The notes under the pieces are model-generated. The model did no database searches. It was not told where the DNA came from and saw only the letters and a program-made list of their open reading frames with translations. Positions 9,867-18,018 of a stretch of DNA of 64,000 nucleotides are shown here, piece by piece. The position numbers were made by a program, and so were the translations under genes. The DNA is from Gemmobacter fulvus. GTDB lineage: Bacteria > Pseudomonadota > Alphaproteobacteria > Rhodobacterales > Rhodobacteraceae. The stretch covers positions 372,001 through 436,000 of the forward strand of contig NZ_CP076361.1 of assembly GCF_018798885.1 (NCBI RefSeq), given 5' to 3'. The stretch's first letter is position 1. Every line of letters starts with the position of its first letter.

Positions 9867-10682
9867 TCAGCCGACCGAGGCCGCCCGTCCCACAGGCGGC
9901 GCGTCTGCCACCGCGCGCTGCCCCGCGGCCCAATCGGCCACCGCCTTGCCAAAGGCGGTGAACAGCGGGCGCGAGACCGGATCGCCCGCCGCATTCCATT
10001 CAGGGTGCCATTGCACCGACAGGGTGAAGCCCGGCGCATCCTGCACATAGATCGCTTCCGGTGTGCCATCCGGGGCCAGCCCGTCGATCACGATGCGGCA
10101 GCCCGCGCGGTTGATGCCCTGCCCGTGCAGCGTATTGGTCATCACCTCTTGCGCGCCCAACAGCCGCGCGAACACACCATCCGGCGTGAACTGCACCGGA
10201 TGGCGCAGCGCGAACTTCTCTTCCAGCGTGCCATCCGGCGGCATGCGGTGGTTCATCCGGCCCGGCAGGTCGCGGATTTCAGGGTAAAGCGTGCCGCCCA
10301 TCGCCACGTTCACCTCTTGAAAACCACGGCAGATGCCCAGAAACGGCTGGCCCCGATCCACACAGGCGCGGATCAGTGGCAGGGTGATCGCATCGCGGCA
10401 CCGGTCAAAATCGCCATGCGCCGGGGTTTCATCCTCGCCATATTCCGACGGATGCACATTGGGCCGCCCACCGGTCAGCAGAAAGCCGTCGCACAGATCC
10501 AGCAGTTCATCCACGCTCACCAGATGCGGATCGGACGGGATGATCAGCGGCAGACAGCCCGCCACCTGCGCCACCGCTTCGGAATTCATCGTGCCGCCCG
10601 CGTGAACGGGATAACTTTCGTTCAGCAGGTTCATGTTGCCGATGATGCCCACGACGGGGCGGCGCGAGGCGAGATGGGGCAT
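9867..10682 (-). CDS. PuuD-like gamma-glutamyl hydrolase (class I glutamine amidotransferase fold)
   Basis: A 271-residue protein of peptidase family C26. The nucleophile elbow FLGICRGFQEVNVAMGG holds Cys118, and the catalytic His-Glu pair lies in SVQWHPEW. PuuD of E. coli releases GABA from gamma-glutamyl-GABA in putrescine breakdown. No PuuA-type ligase or PuuB oxidase lies beside it, so the exact substrate is open. Same strand as, and upstream of, the lyxose isomerase gene. Confidence 0.85.
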   Translation of the reverse strand: MPHLASRRPVVGIIGNMNLLNESYPVHAGGTMNSEAVAQVAGCLPLIIPSDPHLVSVDELLDLCDGFLLTGGRPNVHPSEYGEDETPAHGDFDRCRDAITLPLIRACVDRGQPFLGICRGFQEVNVAMGGTLYPEIRDLPGRMNHRMPPDGTLEEKFALRHPVQFTPDGVFARLLGAQEVMTNTLHGQGINRAGCRIVIDGLAPDGTPEAIYVQDAPGFTLSVQWHPEWNAAGDPVSRPLFTAFGKAVADWAAGQRAVADAPPVGRAASVG

Positions 10683-10862
10683 TTCTGGGCCATTTCCGGT
10701 TATGCCCCCTCAATCTAGGCCCGCGCGCCCCGGCGGTGAAGGGGAAAAGCGGGCTGTTTGCGTGCATCACCGCAGAACTCGCCTGCTTTTCGGGCAGAGT
10801 GGCCCGAGGCTGCCCCGGATGCTGCCCCCGATGCGACCATAGAACTCACGCGGTGGTGACTT

Positions 10863-10883
10863 GCCCTCCCCCCACTGGAAGGC
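10863..10883 (+). promoter_or_regulatory. CueR/MerR-type operator in the promoter of the DUF305 gene
   Basis: GCCCTCC-N7-GGAAGGC is a dyad matching 6 of 7 positions between arms. It has the arm length and 7-nt spacer known for CueR-type copper operators (ACCTTCC-N7-GGAAGGT). It overlaps a possible -35 element TTGCCC at 10861, as in copper-efflux promoters where the regulator binds the long spacer. The corresponding -10 element is weak. It lies 36 bases upstream of the DUF305 start codon. Confidence 0.6.
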
Positions 10884-10918
10884 TGCACCGTGGCGCAGCA
10901 CCCAAAAAGGAGGTCCAG

Positions 10919-11272
10919 ATGAAAACCCTTGCCCTTGCGCTGACGCTCGCCCTGTCTGCCCCCGCCTTTGCCGAAGGCGAGATGGATCACTCCGGCCATG
11001 GCATGACCGGCACCGAAAGCGCCGCAACGCGCGCTTATATGGAGGCCAATGCCCGGATGCACGCCGATATGGCCGTGCCCTATACCGGCAATGCCGATGT
11101 GGATTTCATCGCGGGCATGATTCCGCATCATCAGGGCGCGGTGGAAATGGCCCGGATCGTGCTGGAACATGGCAGCGACCCGGAGGTGCGCAAGCTGGCC
11201 GAAGATGTGATCGCCGCGCAGGAGGCGGAGATTGCCTGGATGACGGACTGGCTTGTCAAAAACAAAAAATAA
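10919..11272 (+). CDS. Exported DUF305 protein, likely copper-related
   Basis: A 117-residue protein starting at the ATG at 10919 behind an excellent ribosome binding site (AAAAAGGAGG). Residues 1-18 are a signal peptide (LALALTLALSAPAFA). The mature part is rich in Met and His (EMDHSGHGM, FIAGMIPHHQGAVEMARIV), the hallmark of DUF305, a ferritin-like helical family found near copper-handling genes. The CueR-type dyad upstream supports a role in periplasmic copper binding or homeostasis. That role is inferred and no copper ATPase lies in the window. Confidence 0.88.
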   Translation: MKTLALALTLALSAPAFAEGEMDHSGHGMTGTESAATRAYMEANARMHADMAVPYTGNADVDFIAGMIPHHQGAVEMARIVLEHGSDPEVRKLAEDVIAAQEAEIAWMTDWLVKNKK

Positions 11273-11359
11273 GTCTTTTAAGAAAAATAAAAGCAACTAT
11301 TGCGGAAAACTTTACAACATACCATAAATTCCACCAAGGAATCAGCCTTGGGGGCATTT

Positions 11360-11824
11360 ATGGATCTGGATGAAACCGACCTGCGCATTGCCGCCCTCCT
11401 GCAACAGGATGGGCGGCTCTCGGCGACAGAGATCGCCCGCGAGATCGGGCTTTCCGTCTCGGCTGCGAATGAACGGCTGCGCCGCCTGCTGAGCAATGGC
11501 ACGGTGCGGCAGACGGCGGCCCTGCTGGATCCCGCAGCGGTGGACGCGGCCTGTTGCTGTTTTCTGCTGCTGGATCTGGCCTGGCAGGGCGAGGCCGAGG
11601 CGATTGCCGCCCTCGCAGCACGCCCCGAGGTGATGGAGCTGCATCACATTTCGGGGCCACATTCCTATCTGATGAAGATCCGCGTCAAGGATCCCGCCGC
11701 CGTGCAGCGGTTCCTGACCGAGGCGGTGAAGCCGCTGCCCGCCATCCTCAGAACCGAGACGATCTTTTCGCTTCAGGCCGAAAAGGAAAGCCCGACCCTG
11801 CTACTGCCGGAGGGTAAGGCATGA
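11360..11824 (+). CDS. Lrp/AsnC family transcriptional regulator
   Basis: 154 residues. An N-terminal winged helix-turn-helix (DETDLRIAALLQQDGRLSATE, then GLSVSAANERLRRL) is followed by an AsnC-type ligand-binding ACT-like domain (GPHSYLMKIRVKD, then AILRTETIFSL). The start is set at ATG 11360 because the family begins with LDETD; the preceding GGGG acts as ribosome binding site. Its stop overlaps the start of the LysE-type exporter (ATGA), so this regulator probably controls and is co-transcribed with that exporter, a common pairing for amino acid efflux. Confidence 0.92.
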   Translation: MDLDETDLRIAALLQQDGRLSATEIAREIGLSVSAANERLRRLLSNGTVRQTAALLDPAAVDAACCCFLLLDLAWQGEAEAIAALAARPEVMELHHISGPHSYLMKIRVKDPAAVQRFLTEAVKPLPAILRTETIFSLQAEKESPTLLLPEGKA

Positions 11825-12423
11825 GCGCCTTTGCCACCGGGGCCCTGATGGGCTTTGCCATTGCCGCGCCCGTGGGGCCGATCGGGTTGCTGTGCATCCG
11901 CCGCAGCCTTGCCGATGGCCGGGCCGCCGGGCTGGCCACCGGGCTGGGGGCGGCAGCGGCGGATGCGACCTATGGCATTGCCGTGGCGATGGGCCTCGCC
12001 GCCACCGGGCTGCTGGCCTATGCGCTGCCGATGCAGATCCTGGGCGGGCTGTTGCTGATCTGGCTGGGCATAGGCCCATTGCGCAGCTTTCTGCACCCGG
12101 CCACGCATCCCCCCGCAGGTCGCACCGGGCTCGACACGCTGCGCGCCTTTTCCGGCACCTATCTGCTGACGCTGTCGAACCCGGCCACCATTCTGGCGTT
12201 TCTGGCCATGCTGGCGGGGCTTGGCACTGCGGCAGCCGGTGGCCCGGTCTGGCTGGTTGCCGGGGTCTTTGCTGGATCGGCGCTGTGGTGGCTGATGCTG
12301 GTGCATGCCGCGCTTTACGCAGGCCGCTATCTGACACCACAAAGCCTGCGCCGGATCGACCTCGCTTCGGGGGTGATCCTGATCCTGTGGGGGGCCGTTC
12401 TGGTGGTGAAGCCGCTGATCTAA
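11821..12423 (+). CDS. LysE/RhtB family amino acid exporter
   Basis: A 200-residue inner-membrane protein with about six hydrophobic helices. The opening MGFAIAAPVGPIGLLCIRRSL is the LysE signature (APVGP near the first helix), and TYLLTLSNPATILAFLAML is the second conserved block (NP). It overlaps the Lrp/AsnC gene by 4 bases. It probably exports an amino acid whose level is sensed by that regulator; the substrate is unknown. The gene converges with, and overlaps by 4 bases, the GNAT gene on the other strand. Confidence 0.92.
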   Translation: MSAFATGALMGFAIAAPVGPIGLLCIRRSLADGRAAGLATGLGAAAADATYGIAVAMGLAATGLLAYALPMQILGGLLLIWLGIGPLRSFLHPATHPPAGRTGLDTLRAFSGTYLLTLSNPATILAFLAMLAGLGTAAAGGPVWLVAGVFAGSALWWLMLVHAALYAGRYLTPQSLRRIDLASGVILILWGAVLVVKPLI

Positions 12424-12851
12424 AGCGTCTTGCGGAAGAACACCCGGTCAAACCCCTGATCCTGGCGCCGCTCGATTTCGGCATAGCCCAGCCGGGGATA
12501 GAGCCGCAGCGCGCCGGCCATCGCGGCATTGGTGTAAAGCTCCACCACAGGCAGACCGGCAGACCGCGCCAGCGCCTCGCACTGCGCCACCAGCCCCGCT
12601 GCCAGCCCCCGGCCCTGCGCCTCGGGGGCGATGGCAAGGATGTCCAGCTCCATCGCGCCGGGTTTGGCGAAACAGGCCATCACTCCCGGCCCGTCCACTA
12701 GCCAGACCTGCCCCGCCGCGATCTGGCCCGCGTGATCGGCATCCATCGGTGCTGGGCGTCGCCCGATCTGCGCCACAAAGGGCGCAAAGGCGGCGGTGAT
12801 ACAGGCCTGCACCAGCGGCAGATCTGTGGCGGTGGCGCGGCGCGGCGTCAT
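12420..12851 (-). CDS. GNAT family N-acetyltransferase
   Basis: 143 residues with the GNAT acetyl-CoA motif around LDILAIAPEAQGRGLAAGLV (the Q-G-R-G-L loop) and the C-terminal segment LYTNAAMAGALRLYPRLGY. Substrate unknown. Its start codon overlaps the stop of the class V aminotransferase gene (ATGA), so the two are one transcription unit. Confidence 0.88.
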   Translation of the reverse strand: MTPRRATATDLPLVQACITAAFAPFVAQIGRRPAPMDADHAGQIAAGQVWLVDGPGVMACFAKPGAMELDILAIAPEAQGRGLAAGLVAQCEALARSAGLPVVELYTNAAMAGALRLYPRLGYAEIERRQDQGFDRVFFRKTL

Positions 12852-14056
12852 GCGCCTGCCGCCCCGGCCACCACGCGGGCGGCGGCATCCAGCGCGCCCG
12901 GCCCATGCGGAATGTCCAGCGCCACCATGCCCGCCTGCATCGCGGCCAACACGCCCAGCGTCATATGCGCATTGACATGGCCCATATGCGCCACGCGCAG
13001 AAAGCCGTCATAGGCAGGCTCTGATGGCAGCGCCATGCCCAGACCGATGCCAAGCGTGACCCCGGCCTTCTGCTCCAGCCAGATGCGCAGACGGGTTGCG
13101 TGCGGCGCGCCAAGCCGTGCCGCCGTCACTGCATGGCCACGATGCGCCGGGTCGGCCACGTTCAGCGCGATGTCGGGGTTGCCCACGCCCCAGGCCTCGA
13201 ACGCGGCCCAGACCGTGCGCGCCAGCGCCGCATGCCGCGCCCAGACCACCGCGCGCCCTTCCTCGGCAATCATGTTCAGGCTTTCGCGCAGGCCGAACAG
13301 GTGATGCGTCGGCGCGGTTCCGGCCCAGTGCTGCCAGAATTCCGTCGCAGTGGCACGCGGCGTCCAATCCCAATAGGGCGTGCGCAGATCGGCAGAACGG
13401 CTCCGCGCCAGCGCCTGGTCAGAAAACCACAGGATGCCCAGCCCCGGTGGCACCATCAGCCCCTTCTGGCTGGCTGCCACCGCCACATCGACGCCCCAGG
13501 CATCCATCTCGAACGGATCGCAGCCCATCGAGGCGATGCAATCCACCGCCAGCAAGGCCGGATGCCCCACCACATCCAGCACGGCGCGGATGGCGGCAAT
13601 GTCATTCTTCACCGAAGACGCGGTATCGACATGCGTGACCAGCACCGCCTTGAGTTCATGCCCCGGATCCGCCCGCAAGGCTGCCTCCAATTGCGCCAGA
13701 TCGACCGGCGCGGATTTGCCGAAATCGAGACATTCGGCCCGCACCCCCATCGCCAGCGCGCTTTCCTTCCAGCCATGGCCAAAGCGCCCGGTCGCCAGCA
13801 CCAGCGCGCGGTCCCCCCGGCTGAACAGGTTGGCATTGGCCGCCTCCCACGCGCCATGGCCATTGGCGATATAGAGCGCCACATGCCCCGCCGTGCCCGC
13901 CAGCGCCCGCAGATCGGGCCAGAGCGTCTGCACCATATCGGGCAAGGCCCCGGCATAGATGTTCGGCGCGGCCCGGTGCATCGCCGCCAGCACCCGGTCC
14001 GGCATGACCGAGGGACCGGGAATGGCAAGATAGGGGCGACCGTTGGCTAGGTTCAT
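12848..14056 (-). CDS. Class V PLP aminotransferase (alanine/serine-glyoxylate type)
   Basis: 402 residues from ATG 14056. The opening GRPYLAIPGPSVMPDRVLAAM and the early GHGAWEAANANLFSRGD are typical of the alanine-glyoxylate / serine-glyoxylate / purine catabolism aminotransferase group. The PLP lysine is Lys198 in AASQKGLMVPPGLG. The family moves an amino group from Ala or Ser to glyoxylate. Upstream in-frame codons continue toward 15907, but they lie antisense to the ABC exporter and do not resemble the family. The stop overlaps the GNAT start. The precise donor is not determined. Confidence 0.88.
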   Translation of the reverse strand: MNLANGRPYLAIPGPSVMPDRVLAAMHRAAPNIYAGALPDMVQTLWPDLRALAGTAGHVALYIANGHGAWEAANANLFSRGDRALVLATGRFGHGWKESALAMGVRAECLDFGKSAPVDLAQLEAALRADPGHELKAVLVTHVDTASSVKNDIAAIRAVLDVVGHPALLAVDCIASMGCDPFEMDAWGVDVAVAASQKGLMVPPGLGILWFSDQALARSRSADLRTPYWDWTPRATATEFWQHWAGTAPTHHLFGLRESLNMIAEEGRAVVWARHAALARTVWAAFEAWGVGNPDIALNVADPAHRGHAVTAARLGAPHATRLRIWLEQKAGVTLGIGLGMALPSEPAYDGFLRVAHMGHVNAHMTLGVLAAMQAGMVALDIPHGPGALDAAARVVAGAAGA

Positions 14057-14215
14057 GGCTGTCTCCGCGCTGTGCGCCCCATGGCTACGCCTGCCCCCGG
14101 CGAAGGTCAACGCAGGCAAGGTCAACGCGGCCCCAGTCAAGTTGGCCGAAGTGAACCCGGGTTGCCCTGCCCCGCCTGCCGGGCTAGACCCAAGCCACCC
14201 TGAACGGAGTTTCCT

Positions 14216-15970
14216 GTGGCCAAGGCCCCGCAAGACCCGCGCTATACCACCGGCCCGCTGTTCCGCAGATTGTGGCGCGGTTACCTGCATGGCCATGCGC
14301 CGCTGATGGCCGTGGCCTTCCTGCTGATGGTGCTGGAGGGCAGCACGCTCGGCGCGCTGTCCTGGCTGCTGGAGCCGCTGTTCGACACGGTGTTCGCGCC
14401 CGGCGGCTCGGATGCGCTGATTTGGGTCGGGCTGGCAATCCTTGGCCTGTTCCTGATCCGCGCCGTGACCTCGGTTCTGTCCAAGACCCTGCTCACCACC
14501 ATTGCGCAGAAAAGCTCCACCGCGATGCAGGTCGATCTGCTGGCGCATGTGCTGACGCTCGACAGCCGGTTTTTCCAGCAAAACCCGCCCGGTGCGCTGA
14601 TGGAGCGGCTGGTGGGTGACACCGCCGCCGTGCAGCGTGTCTGGTCGGCGGTGATTGTCGGCGTGGGCCGGGATTTCGTGGCGCTGATCGCGCTGTTCGT
14701 CGTGGCGCTGTCGATCGACGTGACCTGGACCTTCGCCGCCCTGATCGGCGCACCGCTGCTGCTGCTGCCCGCGCTGATCGTGCAGCGCTATATCCGGCGC
14801 AAGACGATGCAGATGCGCGAACAGGCAGGGAGCCGCGCCACGCGGCTGGACGAGATCTTTCACGGCATTCAGGCGATCAAGCTGAACCGGATGGAAACCT
14901 ATCAGACCGGGCGCTTCCGCCGCATCGCAGGCTCCATCGTGCGGGCCGAAGTGCGCACCATGCTGGGCCGCTCCACCATCCCGGCGCTGATCGACGTGGT
15001 GACCGGCATCGGCTTTTTCACCGTGCTGATCCTTGGCGGCCGCGAGATTGCCGCAGGCACCCGCACGACAGGCGAGTTCATGGCGTTTTTCACCGCCATG
15101 TCGCTGACCTTCCAGCCGATCCGTCGGCTGGGCGAGATGTCGGGCGTCTGGCAGATCGCCTCGGCCAGCCTCGAGCGGCTCTATCGGCTGTTCGATACCA
15201 CCGCAGCCCCGCGCGCCGCCCCCGGCCCGGACCGCCCCGTCCCCGGCGCGCCCGAAGTCCGGCTGGAGGATCTGCGCTTTTCCTATGGTGATGCGCCGGT
15301 GCTGAACGGCCTCAGCTTCACCGCCGAGGCGGGGCGGATGACGGCGCTTGTCGGGGCGTCCGGCGCGGGCAAATCCACCGTGTTCCATCTGCTGACCGGG
15401 CTGGCCGAGCCTGACAGTGGCCGCATCTCGCTGGGCGGGGCCGATATTGCGCAGATCCCGCTGGCCGATCTGCGTGGCAATTTTGCCGTGGTGTCGCAGG
15501 ATTCCATGCTGTTCGATGAAACCATCCGCGAAAACGTGGCGCTTGGCCGCGATCTGCCGCCAGAGCGGCTGACCCGCGCGCTGGAGGCCGCCCATGTCAG
15601 CGAATTCCTGAAATCCTTTCCGCAGGGCATGGATACGCCCGCAGGGCCGCGCGGCTCTGCCCTCTCGGGCGGGCAGCGGCAGCGCGTGGCGATTGCGCGC
15701 GCCCTGATCTCGGACGCGCCGGTGCTGCTGCTGGACGAGGCCACCTCGGCGCTGGATGCGCAATCCGAGGCGCTGGTCGCCGATGCGATCCGCCGCCTGG
15801 GTGAGGGCCGCACCACGCTGGTCATCGCCCACAGGCTCGCCACTGTGCGCGAGGCCGACAAGATCGTGGTGATGGACAAGGGCCGTGTGGTGCAGCAGGG
15901 CAGCCACGACGACCTGCTGGCCGAGGGCGGGCTTTACGCCGATCTCTATCGTTTGCAGTTTCAGGGCTGA
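14216..15970 (+). CDS. MsbA-like ABC exporter, fused membrane and ATPase domains
   Basis: 584 residues. Residues 1 to about 330 contain six transmembrane helices. The nucleotide-binding domain follows, with Walker A GASGAGKST, signature LSGGQRQRVAIARAL, Walker B VLLLDEATSALD and the H-loop VIAHRLATV. This is the half-transporter layout of lipid flippases such as MsbA; multidrug export is the alternative. The start is GTG 14216, eight bases after ACGGAG. It is divergent from the aminotransferase gene and 55 bases before ygfZ. Confidence 0.93.
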   Translation: MAKAPQDPRYTTGPLFRRLWRGYLHGHAPLMAVAFLLMVLEGSTLGALSWLLEPLFDTVFAPGGSDALIWVGLAILGLFLIRAVTSVLSKTLLTTIAQKSSTAMQVDLLAHVLTLDSRFFQQNPPGALMERLVGDTAAVQRVWSAVIVGVGRDFVALIALFVVALSIDVTWTFAALIGAPLLLLPALIVQRYIRRKTMQMREQAGSRATRLDEIFHGIQAIKLNRMETYQTGRFRRIAGSIVRAEVRTMLGRSTIPALIDVVTGIGFFTVLILGGREIAAGTRTTGEFMAFFTAMSLTFQPIRRLGEMSGVWQIASASLERLYRLFDTTAAPRAAPGPDRPVPGAPEVRLEDLRFSYGDAPVLNGLSFTAEAGRMTALVGASGAGKSTVFHLLTGLAEPDSGRISLGGADIAQIPLADLRGNFAVVSQDSMLFDETIRENVALGRDLPPERLTRALEAAHVSEFLKSFPQGMDTPAGPRGSALSGGQRQRVAIARALISDAPVLLLDEATSALDAQSEALVADAIRRLGEGRTTLVIAHRLATVREADKIVVMDKGRVVQQGSHDDLLAEGGLYADLYRLQFQG

Positions 15971-16024
15971 TCTTCCCCCCGCCGCGCCAGATGCTATATC
16001 TGAGGCGTATCAAGGAGAGATGTC

Positions 16025-16783
16025 ATGATGGGCGAAACCGCGCCGCACCGCCGCCTTGTCGCGCTGCAAGGCCCCGATGCGCTGACCTTCCTGCAAGGGC
16101 TGGTCAGCAATGACGTGCTGCCGCTGACCAAGGCCGAGGGGGTGGTCTATACCGCGCTGCTGTCGCCGCAGGGCAAATATCTTGCCGATTTCTTTGTGGT
16201 GCAGACCGGCGGGCAGGTGCTGCTAGATCTGCCCGAGTCGCTGGCCGATGGCATCCTGCGCCGCCTGACGCTGTATCGGCTGCGCGCCGCCGTCAGCTTT
16301 GCGCCCTGTGACCTCAGCGTGACCCGTGGCCTTGGTGAACCGCCTGCCGGGGCCCTGCCCGACCCGCGCCACAGCGCGCTTGGCTGGCGCGCCTATGGCG
16401 CCCCCGGCGCGGCACCGCAGATCGACTGGGATGCGATCCGCGTGGCCCATGTGATCCCCGAAACCGGGATCGAACTGATCCCCGACGAGACCTTCATTCT
16501 AGAAGCCGGGTTCGAGACGCTGCATGGCGTCGATTTCCGCAAGGGCTGTTACGTCGGGCAGGAAGTGACCGCGCGCATGAAACACAAAACGGAACTGCGC
16601 AAGGGCCTGATCCGCGTCGGAGTCAGCGGCAGCGCCCCGCCCGGCACGCCGATCCTGATGGCGGACGGGCGCGAGGCGGGCACGCTTTACACCCAGTCGG
16701 GCGGTGCCGCGCTGGCGCATCTGCGATTTGACCGGCTGTCCGGCCCGCTGACCGCCGGGGACGCCAGCCTGATGGCCGCCTGA
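16025..16783 (+). CDS. ygfZ: Folate-binding protein YgfZ (CAF17 family)
   Basis: 252 residues. Members of this family bind tetrahydrofolate and help the assembly or repair of certain Fe-S enzymes. The signature K-G-C-[FY]-x-G-Q-E is present as FRKGCYVGQEVTARMKHK, including the family cysteine. The N-terminal part (LQGPDALTFLQGLVSNDV) is also characteristic. Two consecutive ATGs (16025 and 16028) follow AAGGAGAG. Fe-S cargo such as the Rieske and 4Fe-4S proteins encoded further on may depend on it, but no direct link is shown. Confidence 0.93.
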   Translation: MMGETAPHRRLVALQGPDALTFLQGLVSNDVLPLTKAEGVVYTALLSPQGKYLADFFVVQTGGQVLLDLPESLADGILRRLTLYRLRAAVSFAPCDLSVTRGLGEPPAGALPDPRHSALGWRAYGAPGAAPQIDWDAIRVAHVIPETGIELIPDETFILEAGFETLHGVDFRKGCYVGQEVTARMKHKTELRKGLIRVGVSGSAPPGTPILMADGREAGTLYTQSGGAALAHLRFDRLSGPLTAGDASLMAA

Positions 16784-16785
16784 AC

Positions 16786-16815
16786 AAAAAGGCCCCCTCG
16801 AGGGGGGCCGTTTTC
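16786..16815. terminator. Bidirectional terminator between ygfZ and efp
   Basis: AAAAA, then GGCCCCCTCGAGGGGGGCC, a hairpin with a very short loop, then GTTTTCTT. It lies between convergent ygfZ and efp. Confidence 0.88.
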
Positions 16816-17379
16816 TTAGGCGCGTTCCGAATATTCCATCAGTTCCGTATGCACGATGATGTCCTCATCCGGCCCGATGAACGGCGGGATCATGATCCGC
16901 ACGCCATTGTCCAGCACCGCCGGCTTGAAGCTTTTGGTCGCGGTCTGCCCGTTCAGCACCGGCTCGGTTTCCACCACCTTGCAGGTCACTTTCTGCGGCA
17001 GCTGCACCGACAGCGGCTCCTCGCCGTAGAACAGCACCGTGGCGGTCATGCCGTCTTGCAGGAAGGGGCGGCGGTCGCCCAGCAGTTCGGCGTCAATCTC
17101 GATCTGCTCATAGCTTTCCGCATCCATGAACACCAGACGGCCATCGGTCTCGTACAGGAATTGCTGATCCTTGTTTTCCAGCGTGACCTGATCGACCTTG
17201 TCTTCCGACCGGAAGCGTTCGTTCAACTTGCGCCCGTCACGCAGGTTCTTCAGCTCAACCTGCGCGAAGGCCCCGCCCTTGCCCGGCTTCACATGGTTGA
17301 CCTTGACGGCCGCCCAGAGCCCGCCTTCATGCTCGAGGATATTCCCCGGACGGATTTCATTCCCGTTGATCTTCGGCAT
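16816..17379 (-). CDS. efp: Elongation factor P
   Basis: 187 residues, three beta-barrel domains. EF-P binds between the ribosomal P and E sites and relieves stalling at polyproline. The modification site loop [10 protein letters not shown] places Lys at position 34, as in E. coli. The C-terminal signature region ([26 protein letters not shown]) is intact. The window encodes several Pro-rich proteins, such as the L,D-transpeptidase tail and the PdhB/PdhC linkers, that could be clients. No EpmA/EpmB modification genes are visible. Confidence 0.97.
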   Translation of the reverse strand: MPKINGNEIRPGNILEHEGGLWAAVKVNHVKPGKGGAFAQVELKNLRDGRKLNERFRSEDKVDQVTLENKDQQFLYETDGRLVFMDAESYEQIEIDAELLGDRRPFLQDGMTATVLFYGEEPLSVQLPQKVTCKVVETEPVLNGQTATKSFKPAVLDNGVRIMIPPFIGPDEDIIVHTELMEYSERA

Positions 17380-17594
17380 TGCGGCAAAACCTTGTCAAAA
17401 GCTTGAGTTTCTTCAGCGGGCCCCTATATATCGGCAGCGAACCGCTGACAAGGCAACTAGATGCAGTAGCACGATGAAGAACCCATGCAGCATACGCATG
17501 GCGGATATGTTAAAGGTGGCATACCGAATCGTTGCGAAAACGTCATATTCCCGGTGCGCCGGAACATGCAAGAGCAAGAACAAGGACAACTCAA

Positions 17595-17921
17595 ATGGCT
17601 GACTTCATCGACGGCACTGCGTTCAACTATGAGCAAGGGCAACGCGCCCGCAAGCTTTTTGCCGCCGTGGTGCTGGCTGCGCTGGATGACGCAATTGCCG
17701 ATGACAAGAAATATGGCAACGGGCCGGAACAGATCGCCCGTTGGGCACGGTCGCGCGATGGGCGTGAAGTGCTGTCCTGTGCCGGGATCGACCCGAACGA
17801 GCGGGTTGTGAAGGGCCTGATGGAATTTGTGTCGAAGGGCATTCGCACCTCTGTCGCGCTGTCGCGCGAAGAAAGCGAACGCCGTCACGCCCTGGAACTG
17901 GATCAGGCCGAAGCCGCCTGA
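17595..17921 (+). CDS. DUF6280-type small protein
   Basis: A 108-residue hydrophilic protein (MADFIDGTAFNYEQGQRARK, later YGNGPEQIARWARSRDGREV and ALSREESERRHALELDQ). I recognise it as a conserved protein of Rhodobacteraceae, assigned from memory to DUF6280. No catalytic motif or membrane segment is seen. The start is ATG 17595, nine bases after AAGGA. Function unknown. It has its own strong terminator. Confidence 0.75.
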   Translation: MADFIDGTAFNYEQGQRARKLFAAVVLAALDDAIADDKKYGNGPEQIARWARSRDGREVLSCAGIDPNERVVKGLMEFVSKGIRTSVALSREESERRHALELDQAEAA

Positions 17922-17940
17922 TCCAGCCTGCGGCATTACG

Positions 17941-17970
17941 AAAAAGCGCGCCCATCTTGGGCGCGTTTTT
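17941..17970. terminator. Terminator after DUF6280 gene, bidirectional
   Basis: AAAAA, stem CGCGCCC (17947-17953) / GGGCGCG (17959-17965), then TTTTT. It also serves the popZ-like gene converging from the right. Confidence 0.92.
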
Positions 17971-18018
17971 CATTTCAGATCTGCGGGTTATGGCGCGACC
18001 TTCATGCAAGGCATGAGG

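Noticed and set aside
9867-10682. PuuD-like gene as part of the amine catabolic island
   Set aside because: It is 11 kb away on the opposite strand, next to a sugar isomerase, with no TTAG-N7-CTAA site upstream.
12848-15907. 1019-codon minus-strand frame extending the aminotransferase
   Set aside because: The part beyond 14056 is antisense to the ABC exporter and unlike the aminotransferase family; ATG 14056 gives the expected N-terminus.
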